From NCBI GenBank assembly GCA_019449415.1, contig JAGRPP010000017.1:1-64000 (forward strand): a stretch of 64,000 bases of DNA, read 5' to 3'. The DNA comes from Geothrix sp. GTDB lineage: Bacteria; Acidobacteriota; Holophagae; Holophagales; Holophagaceae. The notes beneath the pieces were generated by a model that was given only the letters and a program-made list of their open reading frames with translations, ran no database searches and was not told where the DNA came from. Of the stretch, positions 28,611 through 36,848 are shown in pieces (position 1 is the stretch's first letter; every line of letters starts with the position of its first letter). Both the position numbers and the translations under genes were made by a program.

Positions 28611-29396
28611 ATGACGCCGACCCTCTCCAGCTCCGCCATTTGGGCCTTCACGGGCGCCAAGGCGGTGCTCTGGATGCTGGTGCTCACCCGCATCACGGGG
28701 TTGCTGGCGGCCTTCCCCATGCTCGGGTCCGAGCAGATGCCTCTTCAGATTCGCGCGGCTCTGGGTGCCCTGCTGGCCACGGTGATTCTTCCCGTGATCC
28801 CCGTTCCGGCCGTGGTACCGGCCGGCCTGCCGGAGCTGCTGGGCCTCATGGCCTCGGAGCTGGCCGTCGGCCTGCTGCTGGGCACCGTGGTGGCCTGGAT
28901 CCTCGAGGCCGTGGCGTTCGCCGGCACCCTCATGGACACCCAGATGGGCTTCTCCTTCGTGCAATTCATCGATCCTTCCAGCTCCCAGAGCACCTCCGTG
29001 TCCGGGTCGCTGATGATGCAGACCGCGACGCTGCTGGTGTTCGTGACGGGTCTGCACCACCAGATGATCGTGGCCCTGGTGGACAGCTATCGCGTGGCGC
29101 CCCTGGGGCAGGGCGTGCCGCTGCAGGTGATGGGCCTGGTCTCGCTGCTGGGGCAGCTGCTGGCCAAGGGGTTCCAGCTGGCCTTCCCGGTGCTGGCCGT
29201 GCTGTTCCTCCTGGATCTGGTCCTCGGCATCTGCGGCAAATTCATGCCCCAGCTCCAGCTTCTCCAGCTGAGTTTCCCCCTGAAGATCGCCCTGGGCATG
29301 GTCATTCTCGGGCTCCTGCTCCGGGAATTGGGCCCCTGGCTGGTGCCGCTGTTCGAAACGGCGCCGCGCCTGGCCCTGAAGCTGCTGGGGGGCTGA
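28611..29396 (+). CDS. fliR: flagellar export gate protein FliR
   Basis: This 261-residue polytopic membrane protein is part of the helical FliPQR export gate. About six hydrophobic segments are visible, with typical RITGLLAAFPMLGSEQMPLQ near the start and LPVLAVLFLLDLVLGICGKF-like helices near the end. It lies eight bases after fliQ and one base before flhB. Confidence 0.93.
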   Translation: MTPTLSSSAIWAFTGAKAVLWMLVLTRITGLLAAFPMLGSEQMPLQIRAALGALLATVILPVIPVPAVVPAGLPELLGLMASELAVGLLLGTVVAWILEAVAFAGTLMDTQMGFSFVQFIDPSSSQSTSVSGSLMMQTATLLVFVTGLHHQMIVALVDSYRVAPLGQGVPLQVMGLVSLLGQLLAKGFQLAFPVLAVLFLLDLVLGICGKFMPQLQLLQLSFPLKIALGMVILGLLLRELGPWLVPLFETAPRLALKLLGG

Positions 29397-29397
29397 C

Positions 29398-30453
29398 ATG
29401 GCGAACGATCCCGGCCGCACCGAGAAGGCCACTCCCCGGCGACGGCAGAAGGCCCGCGATGAGGGATCCGTCTCGCGGAGCACAGATTTCGATGGAGCCG
29501 TGCTTCTCTGGGGGAACTTCTTCCTCTTCATGGGGCTGGGCGGCACCACCATGGCGCTGATGGCCCAGCAGGTGGCCCACTTCCTGCGCCGCGCCCAGCC
29601 CGGGGCGCTGGCAGAAGCGGGTCGCGTCTCCCTGCTGGGGGATGTGGTGATGATACTGGGGCGCCTCCTGCTCCCCTTCCTGGCCGTGAACCTGCTGGTG
29701 GCCCTGGCCACCGGATTTGCCCAGCGGGGCTTCAGCTTCAGCACGAAGCCGCTCCAGCCGAAGTTCGACCGCTTGAACCCAGCCCAGGGCTTCAAGCGGA
29801 TATTCTCGTCCCGGGCCGCCATGGACCTTCTCAAGAGCCTGGCCAAATTCACCCTGCTGACCGGCGTGGCCTACGCCGTGCTGGCCCCGCGGATCCCGGT
29901 CCTGCTCGATACCTTGAAGCTGCCCCTGGGCCAGTCACTGGATCTGTTCCAGAGCGCAGTCTTCGCGCTCTACCGGAATGTGATGCTGGCCATGCTCCTG
30001 CTTGCCCTGTCGGACTTCGCCTGGCAGCGGTTCACCTGGGAGAAGAGCATCCGCATGACCAAGCAGGAGGTGAAGGACGAGGCCAAGGACTCTGATGGCA
30101 GCCCCGAGGTCAAGCAGCGGCAGAAGTCCATCATGCTGGCCACGGCGCGCAGGCACATGCTGGCGGAAGTCCCCAAGGCGACGGTGGTGGTGACCAATCC
30201 CACCCATGTGGCCATCGCCCTTCGCTATGACGAACAGACCGCCGCGCCGATCTGCGTGGCCAAGGGTCTGGACCACCTGGCCCTGAAGATTCGCGAGCGG
30301 GCCAGGGAGGCCGGCGTGCCCACCCTGGAGCGGCCGGAGCTGGCGCGGGCACTCTACCGGGCGGTCGAGGTGGACCAGCCCATCCCCAAGGACCTTTACC
30401 AGGCCGTGGCCCAGGTCCTGGCCTTCGTCTACCGCCTGCGGGGGGCGGCATGA
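29398..30453 (+). CDS. flhB: flagellar export switch protein FlhB
   Basis: This 351-residue membrane protein switches export specificity from rod/hook to filament substrates. It starts with the basic RTEKATPRRRQKARDEGSV signature. Four transmembrane helices follow, then a cytoplasmic domain with the autocleavage motif NPTH in VVVTNPTHVAIALRYD. The last gene of the fliO-P-Q-R-flhB run, it has no flhA directly behind it: the next gene is a receiver protein. Confidence 0.95.
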   Translation: MANDPGRTEKATPRRRQKARDEGSVSRSTDFDGAVLLWGNFFLFMGLGGTTMALMAQQVAHFLRRAQPGALAEAGRVSLLGDVVMILGRLLLPFLAVNLLVALATGFAQRGFSFSTKPLQPKFDRLNPAQGFKRIFSSRAAMDLLKSLAKFTLLTGVAYAVLAPRIPVLLDTLKLPLGQSLDLFQSAVFALYRNVMLAMLLLALSDFAWQRFTWEKSIRMTKQEVKDEAKDSDGSPEVKQRQKSIMLATARRHMLAEVPKATVVVTNPTHVAIALRYDEQTAAPICVAKGLDHLALKIRERAREAGVPTLERPELARALYRAVEVDQPIPKDLYQAVAQVLAFVYRLRGAA

Positions 30454-30520
30454 GCCCCAGGCTCGAGTCGGGCACGAATCGGGCCGAAAAGGTATCTTTA
30501 GGCCAGCCCCAGGATCTCCC

Positions 30521-31174
30521 GTGACCCCTCGTCCCATCGTTCCGCCCCATCTGCCGCCCCCCAGACTGCTGCTGGTGGACGACGATCCCGTGCCCCGGGA
30601 GACCTTGTCCACGCTGCTGATGGGCGAAGGCTTCCAGGTGGTGACGGCGGCCACGGGAGAAGAGGCCGACCGGCTGTTGCGGTCCGCCAAGCCCCCCTTC
30701 GAGCTGGTGATCACGGATCTGGTGATGCCGGGCATGTCGGGGATGGATGTGCTCCGGGCCGCGCTGAACACCAACCCGAGCTGCACGGTCCTGGTCCTGA
30801 CCGGTTTCGGCAGTGTGCGGGAAGCGACGGAGGCCATGGAGTTGGGCGCCTTCGACTTCGTCACCAAGCCCATGCAGATCGATCAGTTCCGCAACACCCT
30901 CCGGCGTCTCATGGAGCGCCGGGACATGGCCCACGAGCGCGACGAGCTGCGGGAGAAGGTGAAGGCCCTGACCGAGCGGGCCGAACGCCTGGAAACCACC
31001 CTGGGCCGCATGGAGATCCTGGCCAACCAGATTGCCCCCGGGGGGGGAGCGGCCGAGAAGCCGGACGCCCTGGTGGACCTCGAGCGGCTCGCCGCCCTGA
31101 AGGCCAAGGGGCTGCTCACAGACGAGGAGTTCGATCAGGGCAAGAAGAACCTGCTGGCGCGGTGGCTCGCGTGA
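30521..31174 (+). CDS. response regulator with coiled-coil linker and SHOCT-like C-terminus
   Basis: This 217-residue protein has a receiver domain at about residues 15-130 (DDDPVPRETL, acceptor D66 in ITDLVMPGMSGMD, VLTGFG, conserved Lys in FVTKP). A charged coiled coil follows at about 130-170 (ERDELREKVKALTERAERLE). The last 35 residues (LERLAALKAKGLLTDEEFDQ and on) match the short SHOCT domain, a bihelical oligomerisation motif. There is no DNA-binding or enzymatic output, so it probably acts by protein contact. The GTG start at 30521 lies 67 bases behind flhB, so a link to motility or chemotaxis is possible but not shown. Confidence 0.8.
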   Translation: MTPRPIVPPHLPPPRLLLVDDDPVPRETLSTLLMGEGFQVVTAATGEEADRLLRSAKPPFELVITDLVMPGMSGMDVLRAALNTNPSCTVLVLTGFGSVREATEAMELGAFDFVTKPMQIDQFRNTLRRLMERRDMAHERDELREKVKALTERAERLETTLGRMEILANQIAPGGGAAEKPDALVDLERLAALKAKGLLTDEEFDQGKKNLLARWLA

Positions 31175-32964
31175 ATGGTCGCGCGGGCCTGGCCATTTTG
31201 TTCGCCACGGCCTCCCTGCTGGGGCAGCATGGGTCGCCCAAGGCTGCCCCCGGCGGGGCCCCCGCGCAGGAGAAGGCCCCTCAGCGGATGACGGACGCCC
31301 AGGCCGCCGAGCTGGCCAAGGAGGCGCTGAGGGCGGAAAACCCCACCGCCATCCGCGCACTGCTCGGCCGGCTGAAGGGCCACACCTTCAAGTCGAGCAA
31401 GGTGCCGGAGCGGGAACTGGTGCTTTACGCGCAGGGCATGCTGGAGGCTCGCCTGGGGAACCTCAGCGCAGCGGCCCCGCCCCTGAAGAAGCTGGAGAAG
31501 CAGTGGCCCAAGTCCCCCTTTATGGGGGAGGTCCAGACCCTCCTGGCGGAAGAGGCCGTCGGGCAGCGGCGCTTCAAGGATGCAGAGGGCCGCCTGCACC
31601 GGGCGCTGGCCTCCGACCTCACCTCGGAACGCAAGCGGAAGGCCCAGGAGCTGCTGCTGTGGACTCTGGTGGAACAGGGCCGGCCCCGGGAGGGCATGCC
31701 CATCGTGCAGTCGCTCCGTCCCCTGGAAGGCAACGAGAAGCCCAGCGAAAAGGGGCTGGCGGCCATCGTGGAGATCCTGGGCGCGGCAGGCGACCGGACG
31801 CAGATCGAGGGCAACAGGAATGCCTTCTTGAACCTCTACCCCAAGAGTGACCTGACACCCCGGGTGAACCTGGCCTATGGCCGGACCCTGGGGCGCACGG
31901 GAGATGCCAAGGGCTCGGCCGAGGTGCTGCGCAAGCTCATCAAGGACCACCCGAGTTCCGTTCAGGCGGATGACGCGCGATTGGCCCTGGCGAGCCTGCT
32001 CACGGACGGGAGCCTGCCTGACGCCAAGGACATGCCCAGCGCAGAGTCCCTGCTGGCCGAGATTCGCAAGGGGGGCCGTAAGCTGCCCAAGGGGCCCGCT
32101 CAGCTGGTGGAACTGCGGGTGCTGGTGGGGAAGTCGCTCTGGGAGGAGGCTCTCAACCTGGTGGAGGCCATGGAGGGCGGCGGCGTCCCGAACGAGCCCG
32201 AAGTGAGGAAACTCTGGCTGACCGCCTGGAATGCCTGGGTGGCCCAGCGGCTGGAGAAGGGCTTCCCGGGGGAGCTGCTGGCCCGCCTGAAACCGGGCAC
32301 CTTCGTGGCACTGGACGCGAAGGGCCGCACGGGGGTGGCGGAGCTGCTGGCCTTCAACGGCCTGCTGGAGGCTCTGCCGCCCCTGATCGCCGAAGCTCCC
32401 GCCAAGGAACGCCCGGGGCTGCGCAAAGCCGCTCTGGCCAAAGTCCAGCCGGAAGCGCAGCCGCAAGGCGTGCTGAAGCTGCTGCCGCCCCGTGGGGATT
32501 CGCCGGATGAGGCCCTGGCGCGGGCCCGCGCCGAAGCGGCGCTGGAGCGCTGGCCGCAGCTGCGAAGCGCGCTGGGACGCGCGAGGCCCGGCCAGGAGCG
32601 GATGAAGGCGCTGCTGCGCTTGCTGCAGCGCCCGATGGGGAAGGGGGAGACCCAGGTTCTGCGCCTGAAGGAAGCCGAGGGCTGGTGGGCCCGGTGCACC
32701 GAGAAGGGGGAGATCCGCGAACCCCTCGGCATCCTGGTGGCCGACCTCCGGTTCCAGACCGGCGATGCCCGGGGCGCCCTGGCCCTGTACCCCGCCAAGA
32801 CGGCCGCCGCGGACCAGCGGGGCTGGGTGGCCCTCATGAGGGCGCAGGCCCTGCTGAAGCTCGGGCAGCGGGAGCAGGCGCGGCTCCAGATTCGCGAGGC
32901 CCGGGATGAACAGGGCTTCAAGGGACAGCGGGATGCCCTCGCCCGGAGTCTGGGCGCGTACTAG
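31171..32964 (+). CDS. secreted helical-repeat (TPR-like) protein, unknown function
   Basis: This protein of about 597 residues has a signal-like start (GRAGLAILFATASLLGQ) and many Ala/Leu-rich helical hairpins resembling degenerate TPR units throughout (AQGMLEARLGNLSAAAPPLK, AEVLRKLIKDHPSSVQADDA, FQTGDARGALALYPAKTAAA). Such proteins serve as periplasmic scaffolds. GTG 31171 gives a GTGA overlap with the receiver-protein stop; GTG 31162 is the alternative. Tight coupling to the receiver-SHOCT gene suggests a shared process, possibly envelope or motility related. I recognise no specific family. Confidence 0.65.
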   Translation: MNGRAGLAILFATASLLGQHGSPKAAPGGAPAQEKAPQRMTDAQAAELAKEALRAENPTAIRALLGRLKGHTFKSSKVPERELVLYAQGMLEARLGNLSAAAPPLKKLEKQWPKSPFMGEVQTLLAEEAVGQRRFKDAEGRLHRALASDLTSERKRKAQELLLWTLVEQGRPREGMPIVQSLRPLEGNEKPSEKGLAAIVEILGAAGDRTQIEGNRNAFLNLYPKSDLTPRVNLAYGRTLGRTGDAKGSAEVLRKLIKDHPSSVQADDARLALASLLTDGSLPDAKDMPSAESLLAEIRKGGRKLPKGPAQLVELRVLVGKSLWEEALNLVEAMEGGGVPNEPEVRKLWLTAWNAWVAQRLEKGFPGELLARLKPGTFVALDAKGRTGVAELLAFNGLLEALPPLIAEAPAKERPGLRKAALAKVQPEAQPQGVLKLLPPRGDSPDEALARARAEAALERWPQLRSALGRARPGQERMKALLRLLQRPMGKGETQVLRLKEAEGWWARCTEKGEIREPLGILVADLRFQTGDARGALALYPAKTAAADQRGWVALMRAQALLKLGQREQARLQIREARDEQGFKGQRDALARSLGAY

Positions 32965-33008
32965 GGTCCGTCGGCGCTATCCTGGGAGATCCCCCCTGGA
33001 GAGACCCG

Positions 33009-33587
33009 ATGCGCCCCCTGATCGCCCTCCTCTTGTCGATGGCCGCGCTGGCCTTGAGCGCCGGTCCCAAACCCCAGGTGAAGCTGGACACCTCCATGGG
33101 CGTGATCGTCATGGAACTCGAGCCCGAGGCCGCGCCGAAGACGGTGGACAATTTCCTGAAGTATGTGAAGAAGGGCCAGTACAAAGGCACCATCTTCCAC
33201 CGCGTCATTCCAGGTTTCATGATCCAGGGCGGCGGCTATGTGGACTACCTGGGGAAGAAGCGCACGGACGCCTCCATCCCCAATGAGGCCGACCGCGCAC
33301 TGGCTGCGGGTCTGAAGAACAAGCGCGGGACGGTGGCCATGGCCCGGACGCCGGATCCCCACAGCGCGGCCGCAGAGTTCTTCATCAATGTGGTGGACAA
33401 TCCCACCTTGGATTTCAAGGGCAAGGCCAATGACAAGACCTGGGGCTACTGCGTGTTCGGCCGGGTCATCAAGGGCATGGATGTGGTCGACCGCATCAAG
33501 GCCGTGAAGACGAGCAACAAGCGCAGCGACTTCCTGAACCTGCCGGTGAAGACCGTGCTCATCAAGGATGCGGTTCAGATCCAATGA
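33009..33587 (+). CDS. periplasmic cyclophilin-type peptidyl-prolyl isomerase
   Basis: This 192-residue protein has a signal peptide (MRPLIALLLSMAALALSAG) and a complete cyclophilin domain: VKLDTSMGVIVMELEPEAAP, GTIFHRVIPGFMIQGGGY with the catalytic Arg, VAMARTPDPHSAAAEFFINV, and GYCVFGRVIKGMDVVDRI. It should catalyse proline isomerisation during folding of exported proteins. ATG 33009 follows GGAGAG. Its last 26 bases overlap the end of the convergent kinase-like gene. Confidence 0.92.
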   Translation: MRPLIALLLSMAALALSAGPKPQVKLDTSMGVIVMELEPEAAPKTVDNFLKYVKKGQYKGTIFHRVIPGFMIQGGGYVDYLGKKRTDASIPNEADRALAAGLKNKRGTVAMARTPDPHSAAAEFFINVVDNPTLDFKGKANDKTWGYCVFGRVIKGMDVVDRIKAVKTSNKRSDFLNLPVKTVLIKDAVQIQ

Positions 33588-34272
33588 TCGTGAGGGCCTC
33601 GGCGGGCGCACCCAGCTTGCGGAGACTGCGCTCGAGCCGGTCGCGGTAGCGGGGCCAGAGATCCGTGCCCTCGGGCTCGAAGCGTGCGCGGTCCCAGTCG
33701 AGCAGCAGGACCCCGCCAGCTTCCGGCAGCATCACATTGGTGGCGTTCAGATCGGGTGCCCACAGGCCCCATTCGCAGAGGCAGGCGATGGCGCGGCGGA
33801 GTTCTCCGGCGCGGGCGGTGCCCCGATCCCAGCGGCGGGGCCAGGTCTCGCCTTCCGCCATGCGCGTGAACAGCACGCCTTCCACGCCGAAGCGGGTGGG
33901 TCGCCACGCATAGCCGAGCGGTTCCACGGTCGGGAAGCCCGCCTCCCAGAGGCCGCGGTGAACGGCGTGTTCCGCCGCGAAGCGGAGATGGGAGCGGTAG
34001 GTGCGCTCGTTCAGGTGGCGCAGCAGGCCGCCGCGCCGGTAGGGTCGCATCACCATGTCGCCCACGCGGACGATGCCGCCGCGACCGAAGGCGCCTTCCA
34101 GGGGAACCGCCTCGCCGACGGGGGCGACCCCGCCGGGCGTGCAGACGCGCCAGCCGCCACCAAGGCTGGGGAGTTCGAGATTGATCCGGCATCCCAGCGG
34201 CCGGAGTGGCGAGCCGGGCTCATACGGCCACGAGGCCGGCAGGGGAGGGACGAGGTAGGGGTCGTGGATCAT
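33562..34272 (-). CDS. Kdo-kinase/lipopolysaccharide-kinase-like protein
   Basis: This 236-residue protein-kinase-fold protein resembles KdkA (3-deoxy-D-manno-octulosonate kinase), which phosphorylates the Kdo of lipid A-core. Visible features are GGIVRVGDMVMRPYRRGGLL (the RPYRRGG stretch is typical), AEHAVHRGLWEAGFPTVEPL, VEGVLFTRMAEGETW, and the catalytic/metal segments WAPDLNATNVML and LLDWDRARFE. The HxDLN motif reads APDLN, an Ala-Pro variant. ATG 34272. It implies an LPS-bearing outer membrane. It overlaps the cyclophilin gene end to end by 26 bases. Confidence 0.8.
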   Translation of the reverse strand: MIHDPYLVPPLPASWPYEPGSPLRPLGCRINLELPSLGGGWRVCTPGGVAPVGEAVPLEGAFGRGGIVRVGDMVMRPYRRGGLLRHLNERTYRSHLRFAAEHAVHRGLWEAGFPTVEPLGYAWRPTRFGVEGVLFTRMAEGETWPRRWDRGTARAGELRRAIACLCEWGLWAPDLNATNVMLPEAGGVLLLDWDRARFEPEGTDLWPRYRDRLERSLRKLGAPAEALTIIGSEPHP

Positions 34273-34501
34273 GGCGATGGATCCCAGCTTGGCGGGTCGG
34301 ACGCCGAAAGGCAAAGGTCTGACATGCGACAGGGAAGGACCGTTGAACCAACCCGGCGTCATCTGTCAATGGGTGCGTAAAGTCCGGCACCTGCCACCAA
34401 AACCCAGCACGGATCCAAGTGGCTTGAATTGGAAGGCATTCTTCCGGATTGCACACCCGGTTCCCACAGAGGATGTGGAAATCCCCCCTTGGGCTGGCGG
34501 T
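34273..34501 (+). promoter_or_regulatory. divergent intergenic region before the DUF2344 gene
   Basis: These 229 bases hold no supported gene and are A/T-richer than the flanks, especially 34400-34545. It should carry promoters for the kinase-like gene (minus) and the DUF2344 gene (plus). I see no clear -35/-10 pair and no strong inverted repeat. An open frame runs through it but looks non-coding by composition. Confidence 0.35.
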
Positions 34502-35725
34502 ATGGATCGTTCCTTTTTCTCGATTTCTGCGGAGAAGAGAGGCGGGGTTTCCTCCGCGCTCCGTCCTTCCACTCACTATCCTTGGAGCGTGGGCGACCTT
34601 GGGCATCCTTCCTTCATCCCCGCCGAGGCGCAGGCCCGGCAGGCCCGGCTTGCCTCAGCCCTGGCGGCCATGGCGCGCGGCGGGGTGAGCCTCGAACCGG
34701 CGCCGCTCCAGGCTCTGCGACAGATCCTGCACACCGGGGTGCCCGAAGATCTGGGGGGGGGCGTCGAGGCCCTGACCGCAGCGGACCTTGCGGAGGAGGC
34801 CTTGGATCTGCTGCGATCCGCACGGCGGGACGGCGCCGACCCGACCGTCGTCAAAGCCGTCGCGGCCCGGCTGGAACCCTTGGCGGCCAGAGCCCAGGTC
34901 AAGCGCGAGGCCGGGTGGCAGCTGGACACCCAGCGCACCGCCATTCGCGTGGCGTATGCCAAGGAAGGCCCAGCGCTGGATTTCGACGATGGAGACCTTC
35001 ATGCCCTCTTCCTGCAGGCCTTTCGCCTGGAGGGTTTCCGTTTGGCCCTGGACCTGGGCAAGCGCCCGCGGCCCATGCTGCGCGTGGAACTCCCGCTGCC
35101 GGCCGGAGCCGGCGGGCTGTCGGAATGGATCGAGCTCTCGCTTCGGAAGGAGCCCGCCGGGCCCGCCGAAGCCCTCATGGCGCGTCTGAACGAGCGGCTT
35201 CCCGAGGGTCTGCGCGTCCATGGATGGGAACCGCACGCCCCCTACGCCTCGCCGTTGGGGGAACTGGCCACGGCCGCCCACTGGTGCTGGACCTGCCCTC
35301 CGGGGCTGGCGGAGAGCGCCAGGGCCCGGGCGACGGCCTTTCTCGCCGCTTCGGAATGGATCTGGGAGAAGGGCGGGAAGGTCGAGGGCCGAAAACAGGC
35401 CAAGCAGCTGGATCTGCGACCCCTCGTGACGGAGCTCCGATGGAAGGGCGACACCCTGTATGGCACGACGAACCTGGCCGGCGCCGAGGGCGCCAACCCC
35501 CTGAAGATGCTGGCGGCGATCCTGGGGCTGGAGCCCTTGGACCTGCGGGGTCTCCTGCGGTGCTCCCTGTCGTTCCGGGCGGACCTGCGGCTGGCTCAGG
35601 CAGAGCGCTTCGAGCCGAAGCTGAAGAACATGTACGAAGACGCGGTGCTGCTGGGCGGTGGTTCCAACATCACGCTGGTGGATGATGACGATGACGAGCC
35701 GATCCGCCTGGGCGGCCCCGACTAG
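34502..35725 (+). CDS. DUF2344 (radical-SAM-linked) domain protein, stand-alone
   Basis: The C-terminal half carries a DUF2344-type domain: IRVAYAKEGPALDFDDGDLH, FRLEGFRLALDLGKRPRPML, RVELPLPAGAGGLSEWIELS, and ALMARLNERLPEGLRVHGWE. This domain is usually fused to or encoded beside a radical SAM protein, which is absent here. The N-terminal 150 residues are Ala/Leu-rich helices without recognised motif, and the end is acidic (DDDDDEPIR). The start is uncertain: ATG 34502 gives 407 residues and GTG 34589 gives 378. Both have poor ribosome-binding sites. It overlaps the ftsW end by four bases (convergent). Function unknown; tRNA or sulfur chemistry is a guess from the domain association. Confidence 0.6.
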   Translation: MDRSFFSISAEKRGGVSSALRPSTHYPWSVGDLGHPSFIPAEAQARQARLASALAAMARGGVSLEPAPLQALRQILHTGVPEDLGGGVEALTAADLAEEALDLLRSARRDGADPTVVKAVAARLEPLAARAQVKREAGWQLDTQRTAIRVAYAKEGPALDFDDGDLHALFLQAFRLEGFRLALDLGKRPRPMLRVELPLPAGAGGLSEWIELSLRKEPAGPAEALMARLNERLPEGLRVHGWEPHAPYASPLGELATAAHWCWTCPPGLAESARARATAFLAASEWIWEKGGKVEGRKQAKQLDLRPLVTELRWKGDTLYGTTNLAGAEGANPLKMLAAILGLEPLDLRGLLRCSLSFRADLRLAQAERFEPKLKNMYEDAVLLGGGSNITLVDDDDDEPIRLGGPD

Positions 35726-36840
35726 GTCGAGCCGGCTTCCTTGCTGATGGAGAGCAGCAGGCCCAGACAGACCAGGCTGGCGATGAGGCTGTTGGGCCCG
35801 AAGGAGATGAAGGGCAGGGGGATGCCCTTGTTGGGCGCCAGCGACAGCACCACGCTCATGTTCATGAGGGCCTGCACCACCAGGAGCAGCACGAAGCCCA
35901 TGGCGCAGAGCTTGAGGTAGGCGTCACCCACGCGGCGGGCGATGCGGTAACCCCGCCACAGGATGGCGATGAAGAGCGCCAGGATCGTGAGGGTTCCGAT
36001 CAGGCCCGCCTCCTCGGCGATCACCGCGTAGATGAAATCCGTGTGGGCCTCGGGCAGGAAGAACAGCTTCTGCTTGCCGCCGCCCAGACCCACGCCCATG
36101 AAGCCGCCATTGCCCACGGCCACGAGGCTCTGGAGGGCCTGGTGCCCCTTGCCCAGGGGATCGGCCGCGGGATTGAGGAAGCTGGTCACGCGGGCCAGGC
36201 GGTAGGGCGACAGCACCACGAAGGCGGTGCCCAGGGCGCCGAGGATGGGGATCGCCACGGCAAAGATCCACTTGGGCGCGCCGCCGAGGAACACCACCAT
36301 CAGCGTCACGAAGACGATCAGGAAGGTGGTGCCGAAGTCGGGCTCGCGGAGGATCAGGGCGAGTGGGATGAGCATGACGCCCGTGAGGCCCAGCAGCTTG
36401 GGCAGGGCATCGCGATGGTTGGACCAGGCCTCGCGGTGGCGCACCATCCAACCGGCGGCCAGGAGGACGGACAGGGGCTTGAAGAGCTCCGAGGGCTGAA
36501 TGCTCATGGGGCCGAGGCGGATCCAGCGGTGGGCGCCGTTGATCTTCGGCCCCAGAAACAGCACGGCGAGCAGCAGGATCACGAGGATCCCGTAGGCGAT
36601 CTGCAGGGGGCGGGGGTGATCCTGAAGCGGGGCCAGGTCCACCTGGGAGAGGGCGAGCATGAAGGCGATGCCGATGCAGCCACCAAGGAGCTGGCGGGTG
36701 AGGAAGGCCGTGGCGGCGGCGTGGTTCTGGGAAGCCTTGATGGCCGAGGCCGAATAGATCCAGACCATGCCGACGGCCACCAGGGCCAGGGCGAAGAACA
36801 CCAGCCAGCGGTCAACGGGACGGCGGACATCGGGCGCCAT
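35722..36840 (-). CDS. ftsW: FtsW-type peptidoglycan glycosyltransferase
   Basis: This 372-residue SEDS-family membrane protein polymerises lipid II during division together with a class B PBP. About ten hydrophobic segments and the family landmarks are present: KINGAHRWIRLGPMSIQPSE, LREPDFGTTFLIVFVTLMV, AHTDFIYAVIAEEAGLIG and NKGIPLPFISFGPNSLIAS. The last motif ends SFGPNS in place of the usual SYGGSS, a mild variation. RodA is the alternative within the family, but the QPSE and TDFIYA context favours FtsW. It is last in the tilS-ftsH-folP-glmM-ftsW run. Confidence 0.87.
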   Translation of the reverse strand: MAPDVRRPVDRWLVFFALALVAVGMVWIYSASAIKASQNHAAATAFLTRQLLGGCIGIAFMLALSQVDLAPLQDHPRPLQIAYGILVILLLAVLFLGPKINGAHRWIRLGPMSIQPSELFKPLSVLLAAGWMVRHREAWSNHRDALPKLLGLTGVMLIPLALILREPDFGTTFLIVFVTLMVVFLGGAPKWIFAVAIPILGALGTAFVVLSPYRLARVTSFLNPAADPLGKGHQALQSLVAVGNGGFMGVGLGGGKQKLFFLPEAHTDFIYAVIAEEAGLIGTLTILALFIAILWRGYRIARRVGDAYLKLCAMGFVLLLVVQALMNMSVVLSLAPNKGIPLPFISFGPNSLIASLVCLGLLLSISKEAGST

Positions 36841-36848
36841 GTCCGGTC

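Noticed and set aside
30454..30520. Sigma-28 or sigma-54 promoter between flhB and the receiver gene
   Set aside because: GCCGAAAA and GGGCACG resemble parts of such promoters, but the partner boxes are missing at the right spacing.
31162..31174. GTG at 31162 as the start of the helical-repeat protein
   Set aside because: Possible, but GTG 31171 gives the GTGA overlap used repeatedly in this window, so I preferred it.
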